Of a DNA stretch of 40,037 nucleotides, positions 6,814 through 15,809 are shown in pieces; positions within the stretch are counted from its first letter, which is position 1, and each line of letters opens with the position of its first letter. Both the position numbers and the translations under genes were made by a program. The DNA lies in NCBI GenBank assembly GCA_016874185.1, contig VGUW01000002.1, positions 1 to 40,037 of the forward strand, written 5' to 3'. The notes below the pieces were generated by a model that worked only from the letters and a program-made list of their open reading frames with translations, made no database searches and had not been told where the DNA came from. The stretch is from Gammaproteobacteria bacterium. GTDB lineage: Bacteria; Pseudomonadota; Gammaproteobacteria; Comchoanobacterales; Comchoanobacteraceae.

Positions 6814-7757
6814 AACACCTTACCCACCGGAACATCATTTGGATCAGATTCATGGTTTTCGGGATCATTAAACGGCACTTCTGTATAGCCGTTTTTGAGA
6901 TAAAATCTTAAACTGCTTTGTCTGGATTCAGCATGAATGCTTTTAACCCCTAAATTTTTTAACCACTTCTCTATAAGCGTTAAAAACCTGCTTCCGAAGC
7001 TTTGATTTCGCTTATTCTCATCAGTGGCAATAATACGAATTGCCGCTCTTTTATCAGGCCAGAACTGAATATGGGCGTAAGCGACGATCTCTGTACCTTG
7101 ATATAAAACAAGATGAGCATGCTCTTCATGACTAAAAGTCCATGTGTAGGGATCCTCTATGCCATGAGGGCCAAAGAAATAGGTATTGCGGAAATGTCTA
7201 GCTGCATTCCATTCTGTATTGTCGTTACATTTCAGCATGCGAATTCTGTTAAATCCGGTTTCTCTTAAAACCTCCCTAATAAAATCCCCTTTACGGAGTG
7301 TGTAATTCGTAAAAGGTGAATTTTCTTTGGCAAATGATGATTCATCTTGAATGAGCTCTTCTTTGAGCCTTGCATATTCATCTCGTTTGTTTATGTGATT
7401 TCGCAGGTAATCCCGGAAACACAGGTTTAATTCGATTTCTGGATGAGCTTCCTCATATACATGGAGGTTAAGATCGATATCTCCTCGTTTGCTAAAGCCA
7501 TAGTGCAATGGAATATTGTATTCACCACGATACTGAATTCCTATTTTTTCCAATTGATCTTGAGCTAACAAGGGATCTTGCACCACCGCGATCATGTCAA
7601 TTTTAGGCTTAGCAGCAAGCCCCGGCACTGATGTTGAGCCAATATGGTGAATTTCTAAACAATTAACACCCAAGGCTTGCCCGATAAGCGCCGCCTCTTT
7701 TTCATAAATATGGGGCCAATTTGGGTCATAGGGAACGACTTCAATAATTTTCTTCAT
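6810..7757 (-). CDS. GrpB (UPF0157)-GNAT acetyltransferase fusion
   Basis: 315 residues in two parts. Residues 1-170 are a GrpB/UPF0157 domain of the nucleotidyltransferase fold (VVPYDPNWPHIYEKEAALI, HHIGSTSVPGLAAKPKIDM, the GS...DxD-like signature). Residues about 175-315 are a GNAT acetyltransferase, with acetyl-CoA loop RNQSFGSRF and the FYLKNGY terminal strand. The paralogue at 38261 carries an additional N-terminal APH domain. The 3' ends of the two copies are nearly identical right up to the stop, after which different genes follow. Linked by ATGA overlaps to both neighbours. The substrate is unknown; a nucleotidyl plus acetyl transfer activity on small molecules is plausible. Confidence 0.85.
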   Translation of the reverse strand: MKKIIEVVPYDPNWPHIYEKEAALIGQALGVNCLEIHHIGSTSVPGLAAKPKIDMIAVVQDPLLAQDQLEKIGIQYRGEYNIPLHYGFSKRGDIDLNLHVYEEAHPEIELNLCFRDYLRNHINKRDEYARLKEELIQDESSFAKENSPFTNYTLRKGDFIREVLRETGFNRIRMLKCNDNTEWNAARHFRNTYFFGPHGIEDPYTWTFSHEEHAHLVLYQGTEIVAYAHIQFWPDKRAAIRIIATDENKRNQSFGSRFLTLIEKWLKNLGVKSIHAESRQSSLRFYLKNGYTEVPFNDPENHESDPNDVPVGKVL

Positions 7758-8161
7758 AACTCTTTCCTCATAAAATGGCAGCTAGAATTTTGTGTATACC
7801 CCGGCCTTTCAAAATCACTTACGTATCCTAACTTTTCATAAAATGATTTAGCTCCCTGAAAGCTCATCGTGGCAACGGTTGCGATCCGGCATCCTGACCT
7901 GCGGCCGTAAGTCTCAACAGCTTCCATTAGTTGATGTCCTAAACCATTCTTACGATGATTGGGATGTACCCACAATTGATCTGTATAAATGCTGCCGAAA
8001 ATCACACTACCGTTGCAGCCTGCAATAATTTGGTTCCTCTCATCTCGAATAAAGAAGGCGAAAGGATGGGCTTCGCCAAATGAGAGTGTCTCTTGATTGA
8101 TTTTCTGGGTTAGAAAATCGATATCTTCGCTTGCGGGAGTTGATGTGAATTCTATGTTCAT
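7754..8161 (-). CDS. GNAT N-acetyltransferase
   Basis: 135 residues, a single minimal GNAT domain. The substrate-side strands carry IIAGCNGSVIFGSIYTDQLWV, the acetyl-CoA loop is NHRKNGLGHQL, and the C-terminal FYEKLGY motif is present. Such small enzymes transfer acetyl from acetyl-CoA to amines on antibiotics, amino acids or proteins. ATGA overlaps on both sides place it inside the minus-strand operon between another GNAT and the GrpB-GNAT fusion. Confidence 0.88.
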   Translation of the reverse strand: MNIEFTSTPASEDIDFLTQKINQETLSFGEAHPFAFFIRDERNQIIAGCNGSVIFGSIYTDQLWVHPNHRKNGLGHQLMEAVETYGRRSGCRIATVATMSFQGAKSFYEKLGYVSDFERPGYTQNSSCHFMRKEL

Positions 8162-8928
8162 GTAGAGTCCCCTTTGTACTCAAAGCATTCAAATTCTCCT
8201 AGTTTAGAAAAACCAAGGCGTTCGTAAATGCGATAACCGGAATCGCTTGAAGCCGATAAAGTTATAGAATGGCAGCCATAATCTTTTGCAATCTTCATAA
8301 GAAAAACCATCATATCGGTGCCGTAACCTTTTCCTTGAAAATCTTCACTTGTAACAAGGCTGAAGATTCCAGCGCTATCTACGGAAACAAATAAAATCCC
8401 TATGCTTACCGGTTTACCATATGCATATCCAACAACAAGTTTTTCATTCGCATGCAATAATTCATCATCCATGAGCCCATAAAAAGTGGATATATGGGGA
8501 TCGTAAGGCTCCAAAACACTGATAAAATCTGCAAGCATTAATTTGCTTGTCACCTGCGTAATCAGCAAATCTGTTTTTTGTTCAAAGCTCTCAACATTGT
8601 TCAGATCGCAAAACATAGCGTGCTCTATTGTTTCAATAATAAAGCCGTTTTCGGCTAAAACTTTTGTCGTATTGGGGTTATGCGCGCTTGGAGGTATCCA
8701 CCATGCAAAAGGTTGACCTTTATAGCTTCTCTTTATTTGATCAATGCCAGAAGCAGTATCGTTAGGCGCTCCATACACAATATTAAACATACTTGTTTTT
8801 AAGCCGCAATTAATGATGGTCACGCCGTTCATTTCATGCACATCAAAACCAAGATTTTTTGGGAGATATGCAAAATGCCCCAAGTGGTTTTGCTCTATTG
8901 TTTGGAGTTGCGTATTACTTAAATTCAT
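8158..8928 (-). CDS. GNAT N-acetyltransferase, two-part
   Basis: 256 residues, about twice a single GNAT. The C-terminal half (about 130-256) is a complete GNAT domain with [16 protein letters not shown], the acetyl-CoA loop FQGKGYGTD and IYERLGF. The N-terminal half ([37 protein letters not shown]) resembles the non-catalytic N-terminal GNAT-like half found in some acetyltransferases of this size. The WWIPP motif is typical of that half. ATGA overlaps link it to the hexapeptide acyltransferase upstream and the next GNAT downstream. Confidence 0.82.
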   Translation of the reverse strand: MNLSNTQLQTIEQNHLGHFAYLPKNLGFDVHEMNGVTIINCGLKTSMFNIVYGAPNDTASGIDQIKRSYKGQPFAWWIPPSAHNPNTTKVLAENGFIIETIEHAMFCDLNNVESFEQKTDLLITQVTSKLMLADFISVLEPYDPHISTFYGLMDDELLHANEKLVVGYAYGKPVSIGILFVSVDSAGIFSLVTSEDFQGKGYGTDMMVFLMKIAKDYGCHSITLSASSDSGYRIYERLGFSKLGEFECFEYKGDST

Positions 8929-9572
8929 TTAATTTCCTCATAAATTCGTTTCAATTCATCTATCTTGCCACTGGTTATAGCCTCAAGATTGTCCGTGATT
9001 TTTTGCACATCCCAGCCCCACCATTTTACGGCTAGTAACAATCGGATCGTTTCCTCATCAAACCTTTTGCGAATTTCCTTTGCGGGGTTTCCGCCAACAA
9101 TCGTGTAGGGCTCAACATCTTTGGTTACTAAGCTGTTTGTGCCGATAATAGCACCATCGCCAACTTTTACTCCCTGCATAATGGTTGCACCATTTCCGAT
9201 CCAAACGTCATTACCAATAACTGTATCTCCCTTGCTTACAACCTGCATTGGGTCTTTTGATGACCACTCTCCACCAAACACCTTAAATGGATAAGTGGAG
9301 AAGCCACTCATTGCATGGTTTGATCCATTCATTATGAAACGTACGCCTGTGGCGATTTGGCAGAACTTGCCGATGATGAGCTTATCCCCCATAAAGTCAA
9401 AGAGATAAAGAACATTTTTCTCAAAGTTGTAGACGTCTTCAGGATCATCATAATAGGTATAGTCGCCAACAATGATTTGCGGATTTGTGATGATATTTTT
9501 TAAGTATATAGTTCTTGTGACGCCCTCTATGGGATAAAGGGTGTTGGGATTTGGGTAGTTTTGTTTATTCAT
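8925..9572 (-). CDS. Vat/CatB-type xenobiotic acetyltransferase (hexapeptide repeat)
   Basis: 215 residues, the XAT family length. A left-handed beta helix is visible from the repeated I-G-x-x hexads ([44 protein letters not shown]). The extended loop with the catalytic His is [10 protein letters not shown] (His86), followed by STYPF. This arrangement is that of virginiamycin/streptogramin A acetyltransferases (Vat) and CatB chloramphenicol acetyltransferases. The YDDP element near residue 41 is also typical. It functions as a trimer in the cytoplasm. ATGA-coupled to the ABC exporter gene. Confidence 0.88.
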   Translation of the reverse strand: MNKQNYPNPNTLYPIEGVTRTIYLKNIITNPQIIVGDYTYYDDPEDVYNFEKNVLYLFDFMGDKLIIGKFCQIATGVRFIMNGSNHAMSGFSTYPFKVFGGEWSSKDPMQVVSKGDTVIGNDVWIGNGATIMQGVKVGDGAIIGTNSLVTKDVEPYTIVGGNPAKEIRKRFDEETIRLLLAVKWWGWDVQKITDNLEAITSGKIDELKRIYEEIK

Positions 9573-11359
9573 ACTTCATCCTCCGTTTTTCTTGTGCCGC
9601 CGAAGCTCGTTTCGAGCGAAGGAGCATCATCACCCAAAAAGCCACCAACTTGGGCATCCCACAAGTGTTTATAAAGCCCTGCTTTTGCAAGAAGTTCACT
9701 GTGGGTGCCATCTTCTACGATCTTGCCTTTGTCAAAAACCAGGATGCGATCCATATGAAGTAAGGTCGATAAACGGTGAGCAATGACGATCGTGGTTTTA
9801 TTTTGCATCAACTCCCATAAGGATTCTTGGATCAAGCTTTCCGTTACAGAATCAAGTTGGCTCGTTGCTTCATCAAGGATAAGGATTGGTGCATTTTTGA
9901 GAATCGCTCTCGCTATGGCTATGCGTTGGCGCTGGCCACCGGAAAGTTTGACGCCTCGTTCACCAACAAGTGAGTCATAACCTTGGGGCAATGCGGAGAT
10001 AAATTCATGAGCGTGGGCTTTTTTAGCAGCTTCGATCACTTCTTCATCAGTGCTATCTGCTCGGCCGTAACGAATATTTTCCATCAAGCTTCTGTGAAAC
10101 AATGATGGATCTTGCGGAATCATAGCGATATTTTCCCTCAAGGAATCTTGAGTTACATCCCTAATATCCTGACCATCGATTAAAATAGCGCCATCTGTTA
10201 CATCATAAAGCCTTAGGATCAAATTGACGAAAGTAGACTTGCCGCCTCCTGAATAACCAACAAGGCCAACTTTTTGACCGGCTGTAATTTCGATAGATTT
10301 ATTCTGGAAAAGGGCTTGCGTGCCTTTGTAATGGAATTTGATTTGATCAAAGGTTATTTTTCCTTGTATGCAATTCAAAGTGCTAGCGTTTGGTTTATCT
10401 GAATGCGTAATTTCGCTTGTTTCTAGCAAAGCTATCGCTTGATCCACTGCTCCCCAATTCGCTATAAAATCCCTGAGCATATGAGAAAGTTGATAGAGAG
10501 TATTAATGATGTTGAAGTTGGTCATAATAACCAGCGCAAAATCACCCGGACTAACAACCCCTTTTTGATAACCGAATATCAGTGCACTTAGGAAAGCAAG
10601 CGCATAAAGCGACGTGAGAATCCCAAGAAGACCATACAACCAGGTGTGATAAAAACCGCCTTTTTCAGCTATATCAACAAAAGGTTTTTGCAGTTTGAAA
10701 AATCGCCCTTGTTCAAAAGTTCTGGCGGCAAAAAGTTTCACGCTCATCATATTGCCAAGATAGTCTGCAGCCAGGCCAATTATTTTAGACTTTTCCTCAG
10801 CATACTCCTTATTAAGCCGCATGCTTTTTTTCATCGAAACCATGGTAATCACAAAAAATAATAGAACCCAAGCTCCCATACTTAGGGCAAAAATAGGTGC
10901 AACTGAGGCAAGCAGCCCTAATGAGATCAGTATTAACAGTATGAAATACATAAACGGGTTAATGATCGTGAAGATCAGATGCGGCAAGTGTTGAAATGCA
11001 TCATTTATTTTCGATGTCAAAGAACCAGAAAGCTGATTTTGAAAAAAGCTGTACGGATATTCATATAGCTTTGTCATAAAGTGTTCCGCTACATTTAATC
11101 GAAACTTAGCTGTATATTTTGTGATGCAATAGTCGCTCATCGTCCAACTACTTACCAACATAAATTGAAGTAAGGCATAGAATGTGAATACAACCCATAG
11201 ATTTCCTTGCTCAGCTCCCGAGACAATATCAATAAATAGCTTAACTAAAAGCGGCTTTAAGGTATTATCCACGGTGATCAAGCACATGGCTAAAAAGATG
11301 CCAAACACATACTTTTTATAGGGCCCTATATTTGCGATGATGAATTTAAGTACGCGCAT
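9569..11359 (-). CDS. ABC exporter, fused membrane and ATPase domains (MsbA/MDR-like)
   Basis: 596 residues from the ATG at 11359. That start is eight bases after the SDR stop; the frame continues upstream into the SDR gene. Six transmembrane helices span about residues 15-310, followed by one NBD with Walker [11 protein letters not shown]-loop MIPQDPSLF, signature [16 protein letters not shown] and Walker [13 protein letters not shown]. This half-transporter would act as a homodimer exporting lipids or drugs. Its position within an operon of antibiotic-modifying enzymes favours a drug exporter. The substrate is not readable. Confidence 0.9.
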   Translation of the reverse strand: MRVLKFIIANIGPYKKYVFGIFLAMCLITVDNTLKPLLVKLFIDIVSGAEQGNLWVVFTFYALLQFMLVSSWTMSDYCITKYTAKFRLNVAEHFMTKLYEYPYSFFQNQLSGSLTSKINDAFQHLPHLIFTIINPFMYFILLILISLGLLASVAPIFALSMGAWVLLFFVITMVSMKKSMRLNKEYAEEKSKIIGLAADYLGNMMSVKLFAARTFEQGRFFKLQKPFVDIAEKGGFYHTWLYGLLGILTSLYALAFLSALIFGYQKGVVSPGDFALVIMTNFNIINTLYQLSHMLRDFIANWGAVDQAIALLETSEITHSDKPNASTLNCIQGKITFDQIKFHYKGTQALFQNKSIEITAGQKVGLVGYSGGGKSTFVNLILRLYDVTDGAILIDGQDIRDVTQDSLRENIAMIPQDPSLFHRSLMENIRYGRADSTDEEVIEAAKKAHAHEFISALPQGYDSLVGERGVKLSGGQRQRIAIARAILKNAPILILDEATSQLDSVTESLIQESLWELMQNKTTIVIAHRLSTLLHMDRILVFDKGKIVEDGTHSELLAKAGLYKHLWDAQVGGFLGDDAPSLETSFGGTRKTEDEV

Positions 11360-11366
11360 GAAATTA

Positions 11367-12143
11367 TTATGACCCCCAGGATGTTCCAAAAGATTTGCCA
11401 CCATCAATAGTAATGCATGCTCCCGTTATATAAGACGAATGCGCATTTGATGCGAGCAACAACAAAGCGCCATCCAAATCTTTTGGTGTTGCAACAAAAC
11501 CCATAGGAATCTGCTCAGCAAACTCTTGTCGTTGTTGATCTGTACCCAATTTGTGATCTGTCATAGGTGTATGAAAAAGACCGGGGGCTATAGAATTGAT
11601 TCTGATTTTATGCCTTGATAACTCAGTCACCAAAGATTTTGCCATATGAATCACAGCCGCCTTAGAGGTTGCATAAGCCGTTGCTTCTTTATAAGGGAAG
11701 GCATCTCCGTTTATGCTGGCAATATTAATAATTGATCCATGAATGCCATGGTTTTTCATGTGGTTTGCCACTGCCTTAGTGACGTACCACACGCCCATCA
11801 GGTTCGTTTCAACAATGGACTCAAAATTATCGTTATCATCTTCTTCAAAAATAGGAGTAAGCGCTGCAATCCCGGCATTATTTACACAGATATCAATCTT
11901 CTCTCCAGCTTGCTCTAACTCAGCAAAACAACTTTTTACGGATTGTTTATCTGATACATCCATCTGGATGGCCCTAGCGTTATTAAGCTCAGCAGCTAAG
12001 TCGTTCAACTTATCAATCCTGCGAGCAGCCAATAAAACACGTGCGCCTGCACCAGATAGGCAACGGGCAAATTGTTCCCCAAGGCCACTGGAAGCACCCG
12101 TGATGATTGCTGTTTTCCCATGTAAATCAAAAAGTTTCGTCAT
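11367..12143 (-). CDS. short-chain dehydrogenase/reductase (SDR)
   Basis: 258 residues from the ATG at 12143. The longer frame starting at a TTG at 12218 would begin inside the predicted promoter, so the internal ATG, which also aligns with the SDR start, is chosen. Classical SDR: TGASSGLGEQ cofactor loop near residue 15, NNAGI around 90, catalytic Ser in INIASING and YxxxK as YATSK, then PG motif IAPGLFHTPM. Cofactor preference looks like NADP(H) from the AARR after strand 2. First gene of the minus-strand operon, with a predicted promoter at 12218-12246. The substrate is unknown. Confidence 0.9.
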   Translation of the reverse strand: MTKLFDLHGKTAIITGASSGLGEQFARCLSGAGARVLLAARRIDKLNDLAAELNNARAIQMDVSDKQSVKSCFAELEQAGEKIDICVNNAGIAALTPIFEEDDNDNFESIVETNLMGVWYVTKAVANHMKNHGIHGSIINIASINGDAFPYKEATAYATSKAAVIHMAKSLVTELSRHKIRINSIAPGLFHTPMTDHKLGTDQQRQEFAEQIPMGFVATPKDLDGALLLLASNAHSSYITGACITIDGGKSFGTSWGS

Positions 12144-12217
12144 TTTATTCAAATCCAAAATTATTTTCTTGCCCCCTTGTGGCAGCTTTATCTTGACATA
12201 CTTTGCTGCTTTATGCA

Positions 12218-12246
12218 AATATATTATGTGAGTATACAGTATGTAA
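12218..12246 (-). promoter_or_regulatory. predicted promoter of the SDR/exporter operon
   Basis: Minus strand TTACAT (12241-12246), 17-base spacer, TATATT (12218-12223). The transcript would have a leader of about 68 bases before the SDR start at 12143, which is why the upstream TTG at 12218 is rejected as a start. Confidence 0.5.
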
Positions 12247-12280
12247 CGCGTAAAATAATTTTTTAAAGGAGCTAGTTTAT

Positions 12281-12331
12281 ATGTATCAGCACAGAGTCAC
12301 TATCAACCCACAATATGTACCAAGCAATTAA
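12281..12331 (+). CDS. 16-codon leader ORF upstream of marR-type gene
   Basis: ATG at 12281 is preceded by AAAGGAG at about nine bases, a stronger ribosome-binding site than most genes here have. It encodes MYQHRVTINPQYVPSN and stops at TAA 12329-12331, 15 bases before the MarR start. A well-initiated short ORF ahead of a drug-responsive operon suggests a leader peptide sensing translation inhibitors. The ORF and its ribosome-binding site are seen; the role is inferred. Confidence 0.5.
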   Translation: MYQHRVTINPQYVPSN

Positions 12332-12346
12332 TCGGAGATTATTCAT

Positions 12347-12814
12347 ATGAAAAAGTCATCAAAAACTAACTGGATCAACATGAATGAAGTGTCAGGGTTC
12401 TTGCTCTATTCTGCTTATTTTGCCTGGAAGCGCAAGATTGAAAGCACTCTTTTGCCTCATGATCTCACTCATGTTCAGTTTATGCTTTTGATGACATTAG
12501 GGTTTTTGAAGAAAGATGGGGCAGATGTATCGCAAAATGACCTCGCCAAGTTTTTGAGCTTTGATGTAACCATGACGTCTCAGGTGTTGCGTGCTTTAGA
12601 AAAGAGAGGATTACTCAAGCGCTCCCAAAAAGAAGGCGATGAGCGCTCTAAATTTTCAGAATTAACAGATGCAGGTAGAGCTAAAATCCAAGGCGCAGCA
12701 AAGGATTTACTCAAGGCCGAAGAATCCTTTTTTGTAAGTTTAGGAGAAAATAAGCAAGGGTTCGATGAGCATTTACGCGGCATTTTACAGCAACAAATCG
12801 CGGACGCAGCATGA
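12347..12814 (+). CDS. MarR-family transcriptional regulator
   Basis: 155 residues. Winged helix-turn-helix: SQNDLAKFLSFDVTMTSQVLRALEKRGLLKR, then the wing with EGDERSKFSELTDAGR, the MarR signature. It has CGGAGA upstream. MarR proteins are dimers that repress drug-response genes and are released by phenolic or antibiotic ligands. It is the first gene of the plus-strand operon and faces the SDR/exporter operon, so it probably controls both and itself. Its stop overlaps the next gene by ATGA. Confidence 0.9.
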   Translation: MKKSSKTNWINMNEVSGFLLYSAYFAWKRKIESTLLPHDLTHVQFMLLMTLGFLKKDGADVSQNDLAKFLSFDVTMTSQVLRALEKRGLLKRSQKEGDERSKFSELTDAGRAKIQGAAKDLLKAEESFFVSLGENKQGFDEHLRGILQQQIADAA

Positions 12815-13404
12815 GTAAAATTATTTTCTTAAACGGATGTGGTTCTAGCGGAAAGACTTCCATCGCAAAGGCTATTCAACATGAAAGCCCAGAGCTTTGG
12901 TTAAGTTTCGGCGTTGATACATTCATTGATATGATTCCCTTCGGAAGACAAGAGCCATACTTAAAATTTATTCCAGGGCAAAATGAGCGCGGCCCTACAA
13001 TGCATGTCGAATCAGGGGCAGAAGGCGGGAAGCTATTTAGCGTTATGCCGCAATTTGCTGAAATGCTAGCTACATGCGGAAACAACCTCATTATCGACGA
13101 AGTGCTATTTGATGAAGAGGCTTTAAAAGCGTATGTCCAGCATTTAAAGGCTCACGCGGTTTATTACATCGGCGTTTTTTGTGATCTAGCAGTTATGCAA
13201 GAACGCGAAGTTTTAAGACGCGATCGCTGCATTGGTCTATCAAATGATCAGATTGATAGAGTGCATCAAGGCGTTTTAAATTCATATGATTTTAAGGTGG
13301 ATACAACTGCCACATCTCCTTTTGAAGCTGCCCGCCTGATACTAAAGTTCGTAGATGACAACCCTGTACCGGGAGCATTCCAGACACTCGCAAAGCAGGA
13401 GTAG
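12811..13404 (+). CDS. chloramphenicol phosphotransferase-like kinase
   Basis: 197 residues. P-loop NGCGSSGKTSIAKAI (residues 8-22) followed by FGVDTFIDMIP with Asp36 at the position of the Asp37 proposed as catalytic base in the Streptomyces venezuelae chloramphenicol 3-O-phosphotransferase, whose family (CPT-like) this matches. The later GVFCDLAVMQERE and RRDRCIGLS arginines fit the lid. Such enzymes phosphorylate and inactivate chloramphenicol or act on related hydroxyl substrates. It is coupled to MarR by ATGA and followed after four bases by the GNAT-cupin-GNAT gene. Confidence 0.85.
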   Translation: MSKIIFLNGCGSSGKTSIAKAIQHESPELWLSFGVDTFIDMIPFGRQEPYLKFIPGQNERGPTMHVESGAEGGKLFSVMPQFAEMLATCGNNLIIDEVLFDEEALKAYVQHLKAHAVYYIGVFCDLAVMQEREVLRRDRCIGLSNDQIDRVHQGVLNSYDFKVDTTATSPFEAARLILKFVDDNPVPGAFQTLAKQE

Positions 13405-13407
13405 ATC

Positions 13408-14703
13408 ATGACCATCACATTTGAACCACTGCATGAATCACATTTTCCACTACTGCTAAAGTGGCTAGAGGCGTCTCACGTCAAAAAATGGTGGGATCAG
13501 GATGTGACGTATACAATGGATTTGGTGCGTGAAAAATATAGCTCATACGTCAAAGGATATAAGCTCGTGGATGGGCAGCAGAAACCTATTCAAGGTTTCA
13601 TTATACACAATAATCAAAATCCTATTGGATACATCCAGATTTATAACGCATATGATTTTCCTAGAAGCAAGACACTCTCAGGCCTTTCAGCAAACTTAGG
13701 GGCATTCGACCTTTTTATTGGCGAAGAATCGGCCTTGCAACAAGGGTTGGGATCAAAAGCAATTGTAGAGTTCCTTAAATTACACGGCAATCCGTACACC
13801 CACATTTTTGCAGATCCAGATATTAATAATCTTTCTGCCATTAAATGCTACGCAAAAGCGGGATTCAAAAGGGTTTCAGAACAGCAAGATACTGGAGAGG
13901 TGTGGATGCTGTTTTTAAAAAACAAAGTCGTTTCAGTCAATAATGTGGAACATTTCGTATGGGGAAATCTCTGTGATGGTTGGTGGCTTAAAAAAGGTGG
14001 TAATTTTACCGTCATCGAAGAAATGATGCCGCCTGGCGGATTAGAGGTTAAACATTTTCACAATCTAACAGAACAGTTTTTTTATGTTTTAAATGGAACG
14101 CTTTACATTGAGATAGATGATCATGAATATAAACTAGACAATAATCAGGGAATTGAAATTCCAGCCGGGGCCGTTCATCAGGTATTGAACAAATCCAAAG
14201 ACTCTGTTCGTTTTCTTGTCATTTCATGCCCTGATTCTCATAGTGACCGAATAAATGTGGAAGATTCAAAGCCTGCCTCTAATCTAGATAATGAACCTAT
14301 CTTCAGTTATATATCAGACCCGATTTTTGACAATAAAATCGACAAAGCTTTGCGCCATGAATGCGAAAAATTAACCGGCATTAACACCAATTTTGAGAGA
14401 GTTAATGTTTATTTAAAACATGAACAAACCAATGTTGCCGCGGCAATTTGTTATATTCACGGCAAAATACTATGGTGCGATTCAATTTATGTTGAAGAAG
14501 TTTTTCAAAAAAAAGGTTTTGGTCGTCAACTTATAGGCAAGCTGTTGGAGACAGCTTTAACTAGAAACCTCCGAGAAATCCAGTTAAACACCTACTTTCC
14601 GGAAGCTTTAGCATTTTTCAAAAAATGTGGATTTGAAGAAGTGGCTGTTATCCCTGATTGGAAATATGACCTAACATGTTATTTGATGAGGAAAATTATA
14701 TGA
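13408..14703 (+). CDS. GNAT-cupin-GNAT three-domain fusion
   Basis: 431 residues. Residues 1-170 are an AAC(6')-type GNAT (LLLKWLEASHVKKWWDQ start, acetyl-CoA loop ESALQQGLGSKAI, NLSAIKCYAKAGF). Residues about 180-275 form a cupin with both consensus motifs: HFHNLTEQFFYVLNG (two His and Glu metal ligands) and PAGAVHQVLN (third His). Residues about 300-431 are a second GNAT with loop EEVFQKKGFGRQL and FFKKCGF. AAC(6') enzymes modify aminoglycosides; the cupin may bind a metal and a small molecule. AGGAG upstream supports the start. ATGA couples it to the next gene. Confidence 0.87.
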   Translation: MTITFEPLHESHFPLLLKWLEASHVKKWWDQDVTYTMDLVREKYSSYVKGYKLVDGQQKPIQGFIIHNNQNPIGYIQIYNAYDFPRSKTLSGLSANLGAFDLFIGEESALQQGLGSKAIVEFLKLHGNPYTHIFADPDINNLSAIKCYAKAGFKRVSEQQDTGEVWMLFLKNKVVSVNNVEHFVWGNLCDGWWLKKGGNFTVIEEMMPPGGLEVKHFHNLTEQFFYVLNGTLYIEIDDHEYKLDNNQGIEIPAGAVHQVLNKSKDSVRFLVISCPDSHSDRINVEDSKPASNLDNEPIFSYISDPIFDNKIDKALRHECEKLTGINTNFERVNVYLKHEQTNVAAAICYIHGKILWCDSIYVEEVFQKKGFGRQLIGKLLETALTRNLREIQLNTYFPEALAFFKKCGFEEVAVIPDWKYDLTCYLMRKII

Positions 14704-15809
14704 GACATGACCCGTTACCAACCATCCAAAAGCTTATTAAAGAACGCTATCCTGATGCTAAAGCCATATTCTGGGCAGGATCAGTTGCGGCGAATCAGGG
14801 AACAAGTGCATCTGATTTGGATCTTATTATTATTTTTGAAGAAGTAGCCAACGCTTATCGAGAAGCCTTTATTTACGACGGTTGGCCAATTGATGCATTT
14901 ATTCATGATCTTGATACCTTGCGGTATTTCTGCGGCAAGCTTGAGGCAAGTGATGGTAAACCGGCTCTCATTAATATGATCCTGCATGGCCAGGAAATAT
15001 TAGCGCAAAACTCTGTGAGCATGGAAGCTAAGGTAATCGCAGCTGACGCTTTGGCAAATGGACCAGATGCATGGAATCAGGCTCAAATCGATAAAGAGCG
15101 TTTTCTCATCACAGATATCCTGGATGATATTAAATCTCCTAAAAACAAAGAAGAGCAGATAATCTCTGCCGTTCATTTGTTTGAACCACTGCTACAGTTT
15201 TATTTTAGAGCCGCGACCAAATGGACCGCTAGCGGCAAATCGTTGATACGTGTTTTTAAAAAAGAAAATCCAGAGCTTGCAGAAGAATGGACTACGGCTT
15301 TTGAAATCCTGATACAAACAGGTGATGCTTCCGGCATTGAAAGTGCGGTTACAAAGATATTGGCACCACATGGTGGATACTTGTGGGATGGCTTTAGGTC
15401 TGATGCGCCTGCGGAGTGGAAAGAATTCGATGAAGGCAAAATCCTTGATGACCTTAAATCAAGGGAACCGATTTTTCATCATCCTGAAAAGTTTGGAAAA
15501 ACAAAACAAGATATTGAAAGACAAATGTGTGATGAATTTTGGGAAGTCGGTGCATCAGGTAATGTCTACACCAAACAAGACGTCATAGAAACGCTACTCG
15601 AGCGGTATAACGACCCGGATTATCAAGATATTTGGGAGGCAAAAGACTTTGAACTCACAAAAATATCATCGGATAATTATTTACTGACATACATCCTTAT
15701 CCAAGACAAAACAAGAGTGACAAGAAGATCAACACTTTGGCGCAGAGTCAATGGTGATTGGAAGATACTCTATCATCAAGGAACTTTGATTGAGGGAGGT
15801 AGCGTATGA
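14700..15809 (+). CDS. nucleotidyltransferase fused to DUF4440 (NTF2-like) domain
   Basis: 369 residues from the ATG at 14700, which overlaps the previous stop (ATGA); the frame is open back to 14676 but that would lie inside the upstream gene. The N-terminal half has the polymerase-beta nucleotidyltransferase signature WAGSVAANQGTSASDLDL (GS then DxD) and a third acidic residue in WPIDAFIHD, as in aminoglycoside/lincosamide nucleotidyltransferases. A helical region follows. The last about 100 residues (CDEFWEVGASGNVYTKQD, RRSTLWRRVNGDWKILYHQG) form a DUF4440/NTF2-like cone fold. The fusion suggests a substrate-capturing pocket behind a nucleotidylating domain. Confidence 0.82.
   Translation: MRHDPLPTIQKLIKERYPDAKAIFWAGSVAANQGTSASDLDLIIIFEEVANAYREAFIYDGWPIDAFIHDLDTLRYFCGKLEASDGKPALINMILHGQEILAQNSVSMEAKVIAADALANGPDAWNQAQIDKERFLITDILDDIKSPKNKEEQIISAVHLFEPLLQFYFRAATKWTASGKSLIRVFKKENPELAEEWTTAFEILIQTGDASGIESAVTKILAPHGGYLWDGFRSDAPAEWKEFDEGKILDDLKSREPIFHHPEKFGKTKQDIERQMCDEFWEVGASGNVYTKQDVIETLLERYNDPDYQDIWEAKDFELTKISSDNYLLTYILIQDKTRVTRRSTLWRRVNGDWKILYHQGTLIEGGSV

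Larger units (their letters stand above)
12144..12346. promoter_or_regulatory. divergent control region between SDR and MarR operons
   Basis: 203 bases separate two divergent operons. On the minus strand TTACAT (12241-12246), 17-base spacer and TATATT (12218-12223) form a good promoter for the SDR operon. On the plus strand a TTGACA sits at 12193-12198 but no well-spaced -10 box is evident. The region also holds a 16-codon leader ORF and several ATRTGT-type words. The adjacent MarR regulator is the likely ligand of this region. Confidence 0.55.

Noticed and set aside
12193-12221. Plus-strand promoter TTGACA for MarR
   Set aside because: The -35 is perfect but no -10 box at 16-18 bases resembles consensus, so it is not annotated as a promoter.
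11743-12231. 162-codon plus-strand ORF
   Set aside because: Antisense to the SDR gene, whose motifs are complete on the minus strand.
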